Part shown: piece by piece, positions 1-9,295 of the stretch
Layout: every line of letters begins with the position of its first letter
Numbering within the stretch: position 1 is the first letter of the stretch
Source: an uncultured Lachnospiraceae bacterium
Lineage (GTDB): Bacteria; Bacillota; Clostridia; Lachnospirales; Lachnospiraceae
Length of the DNA stretch: 56,598 nucleotides
NCBI GenBank assembly: GCA_902766735.1
Contig: CACXEU010000012.1
Coordinates: forward strand, 1 to 56,598
Direction: 5' to 3'
The notes under the pieces: generated by a model
What the model saw: the letters and a program-made list of their open reading frames with translations, nothing else
What the model was told of the DNA's origin: nothing
Databases searched by the model: none
Program-made: the position numbers and the translations under genes

Positions 1-1126
1 AGTTACCATTAATTCTAAAGGAAGTGGTGCCGGAATCGGTGGTGGAAACGGTAATGAAAGCGGTGGAAACGGTGGAACATTCCTTATGAATGGAGGAAAT
101 GTAACTGTTAACAGTAATTTAGGAACAGCAATCGGTGGCGGTCTTTCTACGAAAAAAGGTGGAGATGGTTGTGATATCACAGTCAATGGTGGAACCTTGA
201 CAGCTATCACAGCACAGAGTTATTGCACCATTGGTGGTGGTTTCGCAGATGATTTTGATGATGACAGTAATGAAGTCGGTGGAAATGGTGGAAGCTTGAC
301 AATTAATGGCGGAACAGTCATTGCTCAAAATACATGCACCAGAGAGGGCGCAGTAGCCATCGGTGGTGGATATGGAATCCAGAGAGGCGAGAACACCGTA
401 ATTAAAGTGCAGCCAAAAGATGGAGAACAGATCGATGTAGAATATGATGCCGATGATTTGAATCCAAAACAGGTAGAAGGCTCTCCGTTTATTTCAGGAA
501 CGAATGTTATTGATGTCGATTTAAATAGTCGTTATTTCAAGGCAAGTGCCGGTGAATTAGATGAAGCAAATATAATTAGAGTCAGTGATGACGTTAAGGT
601 AGAAGGTTATCAGATTAATGCAATTTCAGGCGGTGCAAGAACCGTTGGTTCCGTTCCGAAAACAGTGAATGGAAAGCAGGTTGTGGGCAGAGGAATTGTG
701 TATGCTTTAGCGAAAGTGAATGGTCAGGAAAACGACGTAACTGATAAAGATATTAAAGTTGGTGGAAAAAATTATTTTGTGAGAAATTATGATTTAACCA
801 ATGCACCAACACTTTCTCTGGAAAATGCAGATCCGAACAGAACTTATTTTGCAATTACCATGTTATTTGCCAATGGTGGCTCAAAGAAGGAATTTGAAGC
901 AACTTATAAGGCGAGAACTTATGTTGTGTTAGAAGATGGAACTATTGTTTACAGCGATGTGGATTCCTATACGATTTTCGCAATCAGCGAGGTATTGTAT
1001 CAGAATCAGAAGATGAGAAACAGAACATGGCATAATTACCTTTACGAAAATATTCTTAAGGTGGTAGATCCTTCTTACAAAGAAGTTGATTATGATTGGA
1101 ATAATGAAATCGTAAAATTAAAATAG
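1..1126 (+). CDS. Secreted glycine-rich beta-helix-like surface protein (5' end outside window)
   Basis: The reading frame is already open at base 2, so only the C-terminal part is visible. The first ~110 visible residues are repeats of the kind GG-G-G-hydrophobic-TINGG / AIGGG. In anaerobic Firmicutes such repeats form right-handed beta-helices in secreted carbohydrate-binding-type proteins. After a linker, residues from about the GYQIN motif to the end form a separate module of ~170 residues that ends in YLYE-ILK-DPSYKEV. The same module closes the GH5 protein at 25,114-28,317. It probably has a surface role, such as carbohydrate binding or wall attachment. No catalytic motif is visible, and the function stays open because the N-terminus is missing. 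Confidence 0.6.
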   Translation, partial: VTINSKGSGAGIGGGNGNESGGNGGTFLMNGGNVTVNSNLGTAIGGGLSTKKGGDGCDITVNGGTLTAITAQSYCTIGGGFADDFDDDSNEVGGNGGSLTINGGTVIAQNTCTREGAVAIGGGYGIQRGENTVIKVQPKDGEQIDVEYDADDLNPKQVEGSPFISGTNVIDVDLNSRYFKASAGELDEANIIRVSDDVKVEGYQINAISGGARTVGSVPKTVNGKQVVGRGIVYALAKVNGQENDVTDKDIKVGGKNYFVRNYDLTNAPTLSLENADPNRTYFAITMLFANGGSKKEFEATYKARTYVVLEDGTIVYSDVDSYTIFAISEVLYQNQKMRNRTWHNYLYENILKVVDPSYKEVDYDWNNEIVKLK

Positions 1127-1138
1127 TAATACGGAATA

Positions 1139-1175
1139 AAAGCCGGCGAAACTTAGAGTTCGCCGGCTTTCTTGC
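1139..1175 (+). terminator. Intrinsic terminator
   Basis: The stem AAGCCGGCGAA pairs with TTCGCCGGCTT around a short loop and is followed by a T-rich tract. It lies just after the stop codon of the surface protein. Confidence 0.85.
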
Positions 1176-1299
1176 TATTGGTAATCTTAATAAGATTTTG
1201 ATATAATGGAGTTAACTGAGAGGGGGGAGATGGAAAAATGGGAAAGACTTTGAACCGGAATACTAAATCAGATTTATAGCATAAAAGGAGCGCATTATT

Positions 1300-1773
1300 A
1301 TGGAATTTAAGGTAGATATTTTTAACAAATTAAATAGCGAATGGGCATTGCTTACTGCAGGTAATCAGAAAAAGTTTAACACGATGACCATTAGCTGGGG
1401 CGAGATGGGAACTCTTTGGAATAAACCGGTAGTTACCGTCTATGTGAGAGAATCCAGATACACCCACGAGTTTTTAGATCATGGAGACTATTTTACCATT
1501 AGTTTTTATCCGGAAGACTATAAAAAAGTGTTAGGAGTTCTGGGGTCTAAGTCCGGTCGTGATATGGATAAGATGACGGAATCCGGATTGAAGGCAAAGT
1601 TCCTGGAAAAAGGAGTTACCTTTGAAGAAGCAGAAATTACTTTAGTTTGTAAGAAACTGTTTATGCAAAGAATGGATATGGATTTGATGTCAGATGAAAT
1701 CAGAGCACAGTTTTATGCAGATAAGGATGCTCATGATATGTATATCGGTGAAGTGATAGACATTATTCAGTAG
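1300..1773 (+). CDS. Flavin reductase-like FMN-binding split-barrel protein
   Basis: This 157-residue protein resembles the small clostridial flavin reductase-like family, which binds FMN in a split barrel. The characteristic N-terminal stretch holds WALLTAGN...FNTMTISWGEMGTLW, followed by VVTVYVRESRYTHEFLD and FTISFYPEDY. Members are thought to reduce or bind FMN in the cytosol; the physiological partner is not known. The ATG follows an AAAGGAG ribosome binding site. The gene stands alone between a terminator and a large membrane protein gene. Family assignment is by motif recall, without alignment. Confidence 0.75.
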   Translation: MEFKVDIFNKLNSEWALLTAGNQKKFNTMTISWGEMGTLWNKPVVTVYVRESRYTHEFLDHGDYFTISFYPEDYKKVLGVLGSKSGRDMDKMTESGLKAKFLEKGVTFEEAEITLVCKKLFMQRMDMDLMSDEIRAQFYADKDAHDMYIGEVIDIIQ

Positions 1774-1944
1774 TTAAAGTTTTTCCAGTTTATGACAATT
1801 GTCATGACGAATTTTCGGATTTTGTGACAGATGGCATCTAGGAGTACTTTCTGTTTTTTGGTTTAATGAACTTGCAAACAATAATTCACATCAGAAAACC
1901 GTTGAGACTGATGAAGGATTGTTTAGGAAGTGAGGATTAAAACG

Positions 1945-3783
1945 ATGAACAGTAAGAAAAATAGTGCGAATATTTTTATGGCAATTGGAGTTCTATTGAT
2001 TATCTTGTCCGGAGGATTTTTTGTCACAAGCTCCTGGGGAAGTTTTAGCAATGAAGTTAAGGAATTATGTTTATTTATTCCAATGATTCTGTTGTTTGCA
2101 GGTCATTATTATGTTAAACAAAAATTGCAATTACAGAAAACGGCAGTGTGCCTTTACTATTTAGGGGTGGCTGCAACGGCATTTTTAGGATATATGCTTC
2201 TTAGCAATTATACGGCTGGTAATTTCCAGTTTTCCGTATCTGTTTCATTATTGATTGCATTGGCATTTATCATTGTGAAAATTGCAAGAGAAAAATTCTT
2301 TTTGGATTTTATTCTGGCAACTATATTAGTTGATAGTTTTACGATTTCATTAAATGCAGAAGCAGGGAACGAAGTAAACATTTTATTGATTTCATGGGCT
2401 GTGATTTTGATTGGATTAAGTTTTCTTTGCAAGAATAAGAATCGGTTGTTTGAAGCAGAACCAATGATCCAGAAGACATTATTGATTTTAGCAAGAGTAC
2501 AGTTTATTGCATGTTTCTTACACTTGACATTAATCTTTTTTCCAAACTGGATCGGAAAAGTGGCAGAAGGATTTGTGATGTACGCATTTTCCGGGGAACT
2601 GACAGAACAGGAATTTGATCAGTGGATTTCCGGGAATTCTCAGGAAATGGCTTTTGGAGGAATCTTTCATTATTCCAGACCGGTATTATTGGTGGCACCG
2701 TTTTTGGCAGGTTCTTTAGTAATTGCCCTCTATATGGTAAAAGATTTGTTAGGAAAATTACAGGAAGAAAACATTAAGCTTTTTAAGAACGCAGGGTGGT
2801 GTATATTTCTTGCAACCCTGTTACTTGATCTCAATCGAATCATTCATTTAAATGTTTATGAAGTTGTTTTTATCATTTTCAGCATTTTGATGGCTGCACA
2901 GATTGTAATGAAGGAAAAGGAAATTCTGTATATATTGGGATTTGTAGGAATGGCCATTGAATTTGCGGAATTTGTTTTTGGAAACGTGAATGATTATAAT
3001 ACATTGCTTCCATATCCTCTTGTTTGTGCCGTAGTATTATTGATTAAGTGGGGACTTGATAAAAAGGAAAAGGTCTTGCTTCACATAGGAATTTATCAGG
3101 GAATCATGCAGATTGTATTGTTATATTTAAAACTTGGAAAGACGGAGTTATCCCTGCAAGGTGTGGTTGAAATTAGTATCATCCCATTTTTAGCTTATGT
3201 GGCGTTACTCGTTTTGACAGCTGCTGAATTTGTGAAGTTTATGCCGGAAAAAATTTGGGTTCGTTCCATCGGAGTCGGTGTGGCAACATTAGCTTTTTGC
3301 CTGATGCCATTACATTATATCCCAATGGAGGAAGTATATTATCCGGAATGGATTGCCATGGCAATCTTTTTAGGAATGGGATTTTTCAGTTTTGCTTGGC
3401 GTGGATATAAGAACGTGAGAGCTACAGTCCAGCGAATTGGTTTATTGGTTCCAATGGGAATCCTATTAGCACATAGTATAGGTGGCGAACATAATATCGT
3501 TTGTATTTCCGTACATATTGTAACATTTCTACTGATTATGTTCTGGGGAATATATAAAAATCGTAAGTACCAGTGGATTACAGGACTTGTGATGTTAGTG
3601 ATTGAAGTATTAATTGCAACAAAAGAATATTGGTCAGAAATGCCATGGTGGTGTTACTTCCTCGTTGCAGGAATTGGATTTATTGTAATGGCAGTAATCT
3701 ATGAAAAGAAAGATTCAACTGAGGAAGAAAGTAACCATGGAGACAAGAATATCACAGAAGACAATCAGGTAATCGAAGGATAA
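1945..3783 (+). CDS. Large polytopic membrane protein (DUF2157-like N-terminus)
   Basis: A protein of about 612 residues made almost entirely of hydrophobic helices (roughly 16 or more), ending in a charged, hydrophilic tail of ~25 residues. The start is placed at ATG 1945 behind GAGG; a GTG at 1930 in the same frame overlaps that ribosome binding site and is less likely. The N-terminal segment (GVLLIILSGGFFVTSSW) resembles the beginning of DUF2157-type membrane proteins of clostridia. No transport or enzyme motif is visible. The gene is monocistronic and faces a convergent alpha/beta hydrolase across a shared terminator. Its function is unknown. Confidence 0.6.
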   Translation: MNSKKNSANIFMAIGVLLIILSGGFFVTSSWGSFSNEVKELCLFIPMILLFAGHYYVKQKLQLQKTAVCLYYLGVAATAFLGYMLLSNYTAGNFQFSVSVSLLIALAFIIVKIAREKFFLDFILATILVDSFTISLNAEAGNEVNILLISWAVILIGLSFLCKNKNRLFEAEPMIQKTLLILARVQFIACFLHLTLIFFPNWIGKVAEGFVMYAFSGELTEQEFDQWISGNSQEMAFGGIFHYSRPVLLVAPFLAGSLVIALYMVKDLLGKLQEENIKLFKNAGWCIFLATLLLDLNRIIHLNVYEVVFIIFSILMAAQIVMKEKEILYILGFVGMAIEFAEFVFGNVNDYNTLLPYPLVCAVVLLIKWGLDKKEKVLLHIGIYQGIMQIVLLYLKLGKTELSLQGVVEISIIPFLAYVALLVLTAAEFVKFMPEKIWVRSIGVGVATLAFCLMPLHYIPMEEVYYPEWIAMAIFLGMGFFSFAWRGYKNVRATVQRIGLLVPMGILLAHSIGGEHNIVCISVHIVTFLLIMFWGIYKNRKYQWITGLVMLVIEVLIATKEYWSEMPWWCYFLVAGIGFIVMAVIYEKKDSTEEESNHGDKNITEDNQVIEG

Positions 3784-3798
3784 GTCGTAGAAAAAGAT

Positions 3799-3861
3799 AG
3801 GCTCCCTTCCAGGTAGTAAGTGATTTAAAATTATTCACTTGCTACCTGGAAGGGAGCCTAT
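3799..3861. terminator. Bidirectional terminator between convergent genes
   Basis: A 25-bp near-perfect inverted repeat (AGGCTCCCTTCCAGG... and its complement) flanks an AT-rich loop of ~11 nt. It lies between the stop codons of the membrane protein and the convergent hydrolase and can serve both. Confidence 0.85.
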
Positions 3862-3867
3862 TAATGT

Positions 3868-4662
3868 TTAGTGAGACATCCCTGTTACTTTTTCAGTGAT
3901 GTTTAATTCGTTGATGAAGTTTACCACAAGATTATTAAAGGTTTCGTATCGTTCAATGCTGCAGACATGTCCACACTTTTCGATGAACTGTAATCTTGCT
4001 TCTTTGAGTTTCTTGTGAGTTTTTTTGACACCTTTAGCAAAAAAGTAATCTTCCTGCCCGGAAATCAAACATACAGGCAAATGGTTTTCAGTAATTACCT
4101 TTACATATTTATGAAAGGTAAATTGTGTCTTAAAATATTCTGAGAGCCACATACGAAATGCCACGGATTTCATTTTTAAGGATTCTTTGATAAAGAATTC
4201 TCTAGATAATTTATGATTCTTTCTTGGCATCATAAGATTGGCAAACATTGGATAAAAATATTTTTTTGGAATCACGTATTTAAAACCTTCCACAAAAGCT
4301 AATAATGTTTTCCAGCCAAGGTGTAAACTCATCACACATCCTGCAAGAATAATGGATTTTACTTTTTCCGGATAAAGATAAGCATATTCCAAAGCAACAA
4401 TTGTTCCTAAGGACATGGAAAGAATATGTACCTGATGGATGTTCTCAGCTTCCAGAATCTCATTGATACTAGATGCAGAGCGGGTCAATAAATGGCGATG
4501 TCTTTCAATGGTAGACCCACCATGACCTTCTAAATCCACAGCAATAATATTGTATTTTTTTAAGAATTCGATTTGATACTTCCAAGTATTAATGCTTCCA
4601 CCTAATCCGTGGATTAATAAAATCCATTCCTCGGAATGGTTATCGTATATTTTATAATTCAT
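3868..4662 (-). CDS. Alpha/beta-fold hydrolase
   Basis: A 264-residue single-domain protein. Family features are in order: the HGLGGS oxyanion segment near residue 19, the strand IIAVDLEGHGGS, the nucleophile elbow LSMSLGT (Ser in S-x-S-x-G, near residue 84), an acid in ISGQEDYFF, and a histidine in KCGHVCSIE. This is the complete Ser-Asp-His arrangement of alpha/beta hydrolases. It has no signal peptide, so it should act in the cytosol on an ester-like substrate. The nucleophile elbow has Ser instead of Gly at its first position. Substrate cannot be inferred. It is the only gene of its transcription unit. Confidence 0.85.
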   Translation of the reverse strand: MNYKIYDNHSEEWILLIHGLGGSINTWKYQIEFLKKYNIIAVDLEGHGGSTIERHRHLLTRSASSINEILEAENIHQVHILSMSLGTIVALEYAYLYPEKVKSIILAGCVMSLHLGWKTLLAFVEGFKYVIPKKYFYPMFANLMMPRKNHKLSREFFIKESLKMKSVAFRMWLSEYFKTQFTFHKYVKVITENHLPVCLISGQEDYFFAKGVKKTHKKLKEARLQFIEKCGHVCSIERYETFNNLVVNFINELNITEKVTGMSH

Positions 4663-4829
4663 TTAATCTCCTTTTTTCGCAAAATCCATTCAATGGAATG
4701 CGTGATTCCTTATCACGTTCATATCAAAATATCTACTAACAATCATACACAAAAAAGAACTTTTTTACAAGAAAAAACTATGGTAGTATGAAGTGGAACA
4801 AAAAGATATTCAGGAGGATTGAAAGGAAG

Positions 4830-6347
4830 ATGGGAAAAAGGAAAATAATTGTAAAAACAGCGATGTTCCTAGTTATTATGGTATTGAGTATCGGTGTTTC
4901 AAACAGAGCTTATGCGAAAACGATAAAACTGTCTCAAAAAACCGTGAAGATTACGGTAGGGAACACGAAGAAAATTTCGGTTAAGAATGTTGCGGCGAAG
5001 AAGATTAAAAAGGTAAAACTACAGTCTTCGGCAAAGAAAATTGTCAAGGTGAGCAAAATCTCAAAGACGAAATTTAAAGTAAAAGGTCTGAAAAAGGGAA
5101 GCGCCAAGGTGACAGTAACTTTGAAAATCAAAAAGAATAAGAAACTTCTCACAAAAAAGCTGAAATTGGCGGTGAAGGTAAAAAGTAAGGGGGAAACACC
5201 GGTAAAGCGTGTGGATGATTCCAAGGCTGTAGCCGTAATGAAAGCAGCTACCGCAAAGCTTTTCAAAGGCGGTGAAAAAGGAATCTATAAGATGCCAGTG
5301 TATGATTCGTCCATGGATGTGATTACAGACATGGTAACAGATGCCGGTGCGAAATATACAGTTCCAGCCGGAGTGAACGGAACCTTTGACGTTTATCTTG
5401 AAATCGGAAAGGCTGGTTATGTTGCCGGAGAAACCATGTATTCCATTACTGTTAATGGAAAAGAACATTATTGCATTCCAGCCGCAGTGAAAAAAGGATT
5501 TGATCTTTCCATGGGAAGATTTTTGATGGGAAAGGACATTCCTTTGAAAAGTGGTGATACGGTAACCGTTATGGGGAATATGGGATTTTCAAAGATTGTT
5601 GGAAAGAGAATTACTTCTAATCTTCCGATGATTGGAAATCTGTCATTGTATCCGGCAGGAATTAAAGTGCCGGTAGGCTATGACGGAGGCGTTTTAAAAA
5701 ATGAAAAAACAGATGCCAGTGACGTTCTGTCCGGGAAAACTATTGTATGGCTTGGTTCTTCTGTAACCTATGGTTATGGTTCAGATGGTTATTCCATGGC
5801 AGATGAAATCAGCCGTCGACACAAAAATACCACTTGTTATAAATATGCAATTTCTGGAACTACTTTAGTGAATGAAGACGGGACTTCTTATGTGGCACGA
5901 ATGAAACGTGATATTCGCCCGGATATGAAGATTGATTTATTTGTGGTTCAGTTATCAACGAATGATGCTTCCCAGAATAAGGCGTTGGGAACCCTTGCTT
6001 CTGGAATTGAGCCTGGTACATTTAATGACAAGACAGTTATGGGAGCAATGGAAACAATTATTTCCTATGCCAAAGAGACATGGAATTGTCCGGTGGTCTT
6101 TTATACCGGAACTAAATATGAAAGTGTTCCATACGAAAAAATGGTTCAGGGGTTATATCAGATTGCGAACAAGTGGAATATCGGATTAGTGGATTTATGG
6201 GGAGATGCCCAGATGAGTAGCGTACTTGGAACAGCTCAATATAAGAATTATATGAAGGATTCCATTCATCCGACAAAGACAGGATACGTGAACTGGTGGA
6301 CACCAAAGTTTGAGAAAAAAATTGCAGAAATCTTAAAGAGTGCATAA
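4830..6347 (+). CDS. Secreted SGNH/GDSL-type hydrolase with N-terminal Lys-rich Ig-like domain
   Basis: About 505 residues. A signal peptide is followed by a very lysine-rich bacterial Ig-like (BIG2-type) domain (TIKLSQKTVKITVGNTKKI ...) covering roughly residues 30-125, then a beta-rich region, then an SGNH hydrolase domain. SGNH blocks seen: block I as VWLGSSVTYGYG (GSS in place of GDS), block III as QLSTND and block V as DSIHPTKTGY with the catalytic Asp/His. It is probably a cell-surface esterase acting on acylated polysaccharide. ATG 4830 was chosen because AGGAGG precedes it at a workable distance; an upstream in-frame ATG at 4788 lacks a ribosome binding site. Confidence 0.8.
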   Translation: MGKRKIIVKTAMFLVIMVLSIGVSNRAYAKTIKLSQKTVKITVGNTKKISVKNVAAKKIKKVKLQSSAKKIVKVSKISKTKFKVKGLKKGSAKVTVTLKIKKNKKLLTKKLKLAVKVKSKGETPVKRVDDSKAVAVMKAATAKLFKGGEKGIYKMPVYDSSMDVITDMVTDAGAKYTVPAGVNGTFDVYLEIGKAGYVAGETMYSITVNGKEHYCIPAAVKKGFDLSMGRFLMGKDIPLKSGDTVTVMGNMGFSKIVGKRITSNLPMIGNLSLYPAGIKVPVGYDGGVLKNEKTDASDVLSGKTIVWLGSSVTYGYGSDGYSMADEISRRHKNTTCYKYAISGTTLVNEDGTSYVARMKRDIRPDMKIDLFVVQLSTNDASQNKALGTLASGIEPGTFNDKTVMGAMETIISYAKETWNCPVVFYTGTKYESVPYEKMVQGLYQIANKWNIGLVDLWGDAQMSSVLGTAQYKNYMKDSIHPTKTGYVNWWTPKFEKKIAEILKSA

Positions 6348-6351
6348 AGAA

Positions 6352-6384
6352 AACGGGTATTATGACTATGTCATAGTACCCGTT
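6352..6384. terminator. Bidirectional terminator
   Basis: Inverted repeat AACGGGTA...TACCCGTT with an inner extension, lying between the convergent SGNH hydrolase and aldo/keto reductase genes. Confidence 0.75.
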
Positions 6385-6388
6385 CTTA

Positions 6389-7567
6389 CTACCAGAACTT
6401 AAACTTTCGAACCACTTTTATGGCGAGGCGATAATGCCAAGGGGTCAAAGCCTTTCTAGCCTCTTTGATATGCTGACGAATCGGTAGATGCTGTGGACAA
6501 TGTCCTTCGCATTTTCCGCATTCAATACATTTTCCCAGGTCTGCCATTTCTTTTTGTAAAGCAACAATCTGGAGATATTCACCACGACCGGATTTTTTAT
6601 TTTCCGTATACATCTGGTTATAGCATTTAAATGCAGTAGGAATGTCAATTCCCATTGGACAAGGCATGCAATAGCCGCATCCGGTGCATCCGACTTTTGT
6701 TTTTTGATTGATTTCTGTTTTCACTGTTTCGATAAAGGCGAAGTCTTCCGATGTGAATTCGTTGATTTTACATTTGGAAGCAATTCGAATGTTTTCCTCT
6801 ACCATTTCCAGGGAATTCATTCCGGATAATACACAGGTGACCTGTGGCTGATTCCAAAGCCAGCGGAAGGCCCATTCGGCAGCAGTCCATTGCTTTGGAT
6901 GTTCCTGAATCAGTTTCTTTCCGGAGTCTGGCATTAACCCTACCAACTTTCCGCCACGTAACGGTTCCATAATAATGACCGGAATATTTTTTTCTGCGGC
7001 GGCCATCAGTCCTTTTCGACCAGCCTGACTATGCTCGTCCAGATAATTATATTGAATTTGACAGAAATCCCATGGATAATCTTCCAATATTTTCAGAAAC
7101 ATATCGCTGTTTCCGTGATAGGAAAAGCCAAGATTGCGGATTTGACCGGATTGCTTTTTTTCTTGAATCCATTCTTCAATGCCAAGTTTTTTTAACTTTT
7201 CCCAAGCTGCAACATCTGTCAACATATGCATCAGATAATAATCAATGTGATCTGTTTTCAATCGGGATAATTGTTCATTGAAATACTTATCCAAAGCGGT
7301 ACGGGATTTAATTAAATATTGAGGAAGTTTCGTGGCAATGAAAACCCGGTCACGGCAGTGGTTTCGCTCTAATATTTCTCCCACCGCAGCTTCACTGCCG
7401 GGATAAATATAGGCCGTGTCTAAATAGTTCACACCGTGTTCAATGGCATACATTAATTCTTTTTCCGTCTTTTCTAAATCAATTCCAAGTCCCTTTCTGG
7501 AAAAGCGCATACATCCATAGCCTAAGATAGATATGTTCTGATTTTGTTTGTCTTTGCGATATTGCAT
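6389..7567 (-). CDS. Aldo/keto reductase with C-terminal 4Fe-4S ferredoxin domain
   Basis: 392 residues. Residues 1-290 are an aldo/keto reductase barrel with ILGYGCMRF, YLDTAYIYPGSE (Asp and Tyr of the active site), ATKLP (Lys) and YLMHML (His). Residues ~295-375 carry a Cys-rich ferredoxin-like segment (CTGCGYCMPCPMG and CIECGKCEGHCP). This fusion is common in clostridia and suggests reduction of an aldehyde or ketone coupled to an iron-sulfur electron carrier. The ATG is preceded by GGAGG at 6 nt. The gene stands alone on the minus strand. The substrate is unknown. Confidence 0.9.
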   Translation of the reverse strand: MQYRKDKQNQNISILGYGCMRFSRKGLGIDLEKTEKELMYAIEHGVNYLDTAYIYPGSEAAVGEILERNHCRDRVFIATKLPQYLIKSRTALDKYFNEQLSRLKTDHIDYYLMHMLTDVAAWEKLKKLGIEEWIQEKKQSGQIRNLGFSYHGNSDMFLKILEDYPWDFCQIQYNYLDEHSQAGRKGLMAAAEKNIPVIIMEPLRGGKLVGLMPDSGKKLIQEHPKQWTAAEWAFRWLWNQPQVTCVLSGMNSLEMVEENIRIASKCKINEFTSEDFAFIETVKTEINQKTKVGCTGCGYCMPCPMGIDIPTAFKCYNQMYTENKKSGRGEYLQIVALQKEMADLGKCIECGKCEGHCPQHLPIRQHIKEARKALTPWHYRLAIKVVRKFKFW

Positions 7568-7721
7568 AAAGTACCTCCGTTATCTCTGACTGATGGTTAT
7601 AACCAACTAAAAAGCATTTGCATTTATTTTAAATCTTAACGAAGGAAAAGACAATTGATTCATTTGATTTTTTCCATAAAATATAGTATTCTACAATGCA
7701 GAAATACGAAGGAGAAACAGC

Positions 7722-8216
7722 ATGAAAAGAACAGGAATGATTCTGGCAGTTGTAATGACAACGGTCATGGTTTTAACAGGGTGTTTACAGTTAAAAAAGG
7801 ATCCGGTGGGAACAGAACGATTTATTAAAACCGCAGAGGAAGAAAGTATGGAAATTAAGGATGTTAGTAAAGAGTTTCATGCCATTGAACCAAGTTCGGA
7901 AGAAGACACCACGGAAGAAGGTGTTTTGGAAGCTACGGTTGCTACCCATCCGGATGGGTGGAAGGTTGTGTTTGTAAAATATACCGGTTCGGAAATTGCA
8001 AAAAGTGAATTTGAAAAAAGTAATGAGGATTATACCACGGAAGCACCTACCGGAATGGAAAAAAACGTTGAAGCAGGAAACTATAAGCGTATGTATACAT
8101 CGCAAGCAGGAGAGTTTATTTATATGAGTTATATTGAAGATTCAATTCTCTATGCAATGGGTGAGGAAAAGTACGAAACAGATATCCGTGAATTTGCTAA
8201 AAAAATGAAATACTAA
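7722..8216 (+). CDS. Lipoprotein of unknown function, copy 1
   Basis: 164 residues starting with a lipoprotein signal whose lipobox is VLTGC (Cys near residue 21). The mature part is acidic and contains the pattern T-E-RFIKTAEE...I-DVSKEF near its N-terminus and a C-terminal half with YMSYIEDSILYA and IREFAKKMKY. The next gene encodes a shorter paralogue with the same layout, so the pair arose by tandem duplication. It is probably anchored to the outer face of the membrane. No enzymatic motif is seen. GAAGGAG lies upstream of the ATG. Confidence 0.75.
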   Translation: MKRTGMILAVVMTTVMVLTGCLQLKKDPVGTERFIKTAEEESMEIKDVSKEFHAIEPSSEEDTTEEGVLEATVATHPDGWKVVFVKYTGSEIAKSEFEKSNEDYTTEAPTGMEKNVEAGNYKRMYTSQAGEFIYMSYIEDSILYAMGEEKYETDIREFAKKMKY

Positions 8217-8228
8217 AAAGGATTTTAA

Positions 8229-8262
8229 AAGTGCAATTGAATGAAAATTGCACTTCTATTTT
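8229..8262 (+). terminator. Intrinsic terminator
   Basis: Stem AAGTGCAATT / AATTGCACTT with a short loop, followed by TCTATTTTTA, directly after the first lipoprotein gene. Confidence 0.75.
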
Positions 8263-8384
8263 TATCACGAGAAATTGTAAAAATCGTTTAGAAAATATTG
8301 AAATAAAAACGTTATTACAATTGTGTGAATGCCCAAAATATTGTATGATAAATAGTAACAGAATATACGAACGGAGGACAACGC

Positions 8385-8846
8385 ATGAAGAGAAAAATTT
8401 TATTGTTAGGGGCATTTATTTTAACGTTGATGGTAATGACAGGATGTACGGTAAAGAAGGATGCGATTACTTCCGATGAATTCATTTCTCAGGCAGAGGG
8501 AAGTGGCTTGAAATGTGACGATGTTACGAATGAGTATTCCGATAATTCGAAGATTAAGAAGGCTACGTATGCAGAACATGAGGCCGGATGGAGTGTTTAT
8601 TTCTTTGCATTGGACAGCCAGCAGAGTGCGAAATCCTTATTCGGAAAGAACAAGAAAAGATTGGAATCAGAAGCACAGGGGGGAAATACCACATTCATTG
8701 ACACTAGTAGCTATGAATCTTACCGTGTTAAGGTGAAAAATGAATATTACTATATTTGCTATATCGGTGATACGTTTTTAAGTATTCATGTGGATAAAAA
8801 ACATGAGTCAGAGGTACAGGCCTTCTGTGATAAGATAGGTTATTAA
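8385..8846 (+). CDS. Lipoprotein of unknown function, copy 2 (paralogue of upstream gene)
   Basis: 153 residues with lipobox VMTGC (Cys near residue 21). Corresponding segments of the two proteins are DEFISQAEGSGLKCDDVTNEY here and ERFIKTAEEESMEIKDVSKEF upstream, and both end in a hydrophobic FIYMSYI/YYYICYIGD strand followed by an amphipathic helix. It lacks the acidic insertion of copy 1. A terminator separates the two genes, so each may have its own promoter. CGGAGGA precedes the ATG. Membrane-anchored; function unknown. Confidence 0.75.
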   Translation: MKRKILLLGAFILTLMVMTGCTVKKDAITSDEFISQAEGSGLKCDDVTNEYSDNSKIKKATYAEHEAGWSVYFFALDSQQSAKSLFGKNKKRLESEAQGGNTTFIDTSSYESYRVKVKNEYYYICYIGDTFLSIHVDKKHESEVQAFCDKIGY

Positions 8847-8864
8847 TTGGAAAGAAGATTCAAG

Positions 8865-8897
8865 AGACCGTTTCCGGTAGGGAACGGTCTAACTTTT
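8865..8897 (+). terminator. Hairpin, weak terminator
   Basis: Stem AGACCGTTTCC / GGAACGGTCT followed by AACTTTT. The short T-tract and its place right before the next ribosome binding site make it either a weak terminator or an attenuating hairpin. Confidence 0.5.
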
Positions 8898-8907
8898 GGA
8901 GGAAAAT

Positions 8908-9285
8908 ATGGAACGAGCAAAAAAAGCAGTAGAATATAATCAGGGAAGAAATAATTGTTGTCAGTCCGTACTATTGGCATATGAGGACCGATTAAATATG
9001 ACTGAAGAGGAACTATGTGCATTAGGAGCGGCATTTGGTGCAGGGATGGGGTGTATGGAAGCAACCTGTGGTGCCCTTTGTGGAGCACAGATGGCGTTGG
9101 GAATGCTGAAGTATGATGGCAGACCGGTCGGTGCAGAGGCGCGAACCATTTTGAAAGAATTTACAGAGCGAGCAGGGGCTTCCATTTGTAAGGAATTAAA
9201 GGGAATTGAGACCGGAAGAGTGCTATGTTCCTGCGATAACTGCGTGAAGCATGCAGTAGAAATATTAGAAGAACATTTGCGTTAG
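8908..9285 (+). CDS. C-GCAxxG-C-C family redox-type protein
   Basis: About 125 residues. The signature Cys pattern is present: NNCCQSV near the N-terminus, GMGCMEATCGALCGAQMALG in the centre, and CSCDNCV near the C-terminus. This is the C_GCAxxG_C_C family, widespread in strict anaerobes and often found beside transporters or redox enzymes; its biochemical role is not firmly known, and a redox or metal-binding function is inferred from the conserved cysteines. Start ATG 8908 follows GGAGG at 5 nt; the in-frame TTG at 8896 lies upstream of that site. The next gene, a cation exporter, starts about 10 bp after the stop, so they form an operon. Confidence 0.85.
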   Translation: MERAKKAVEYNQGRNNCCQSVLLAYEDRLNMTEEELCALGAAFGAGMGCMEATCGALCGAQMALGMLKYDGRPVGAEARTILKEFTERAGASICKELKGIETGRVLCSCDNCVKHAVEILEEHLR

Positions 9286-9295
9286 GAGAATGGCT

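Noticed and set aside
5740..5790. GSS instead of GDS in the SGNH hydrolase as inactivation
   Set aside because: The nucleophile serine is kept and GSSVTYG is frequent in related Firmicutes enzymes, so it is not evidence of lost activity.
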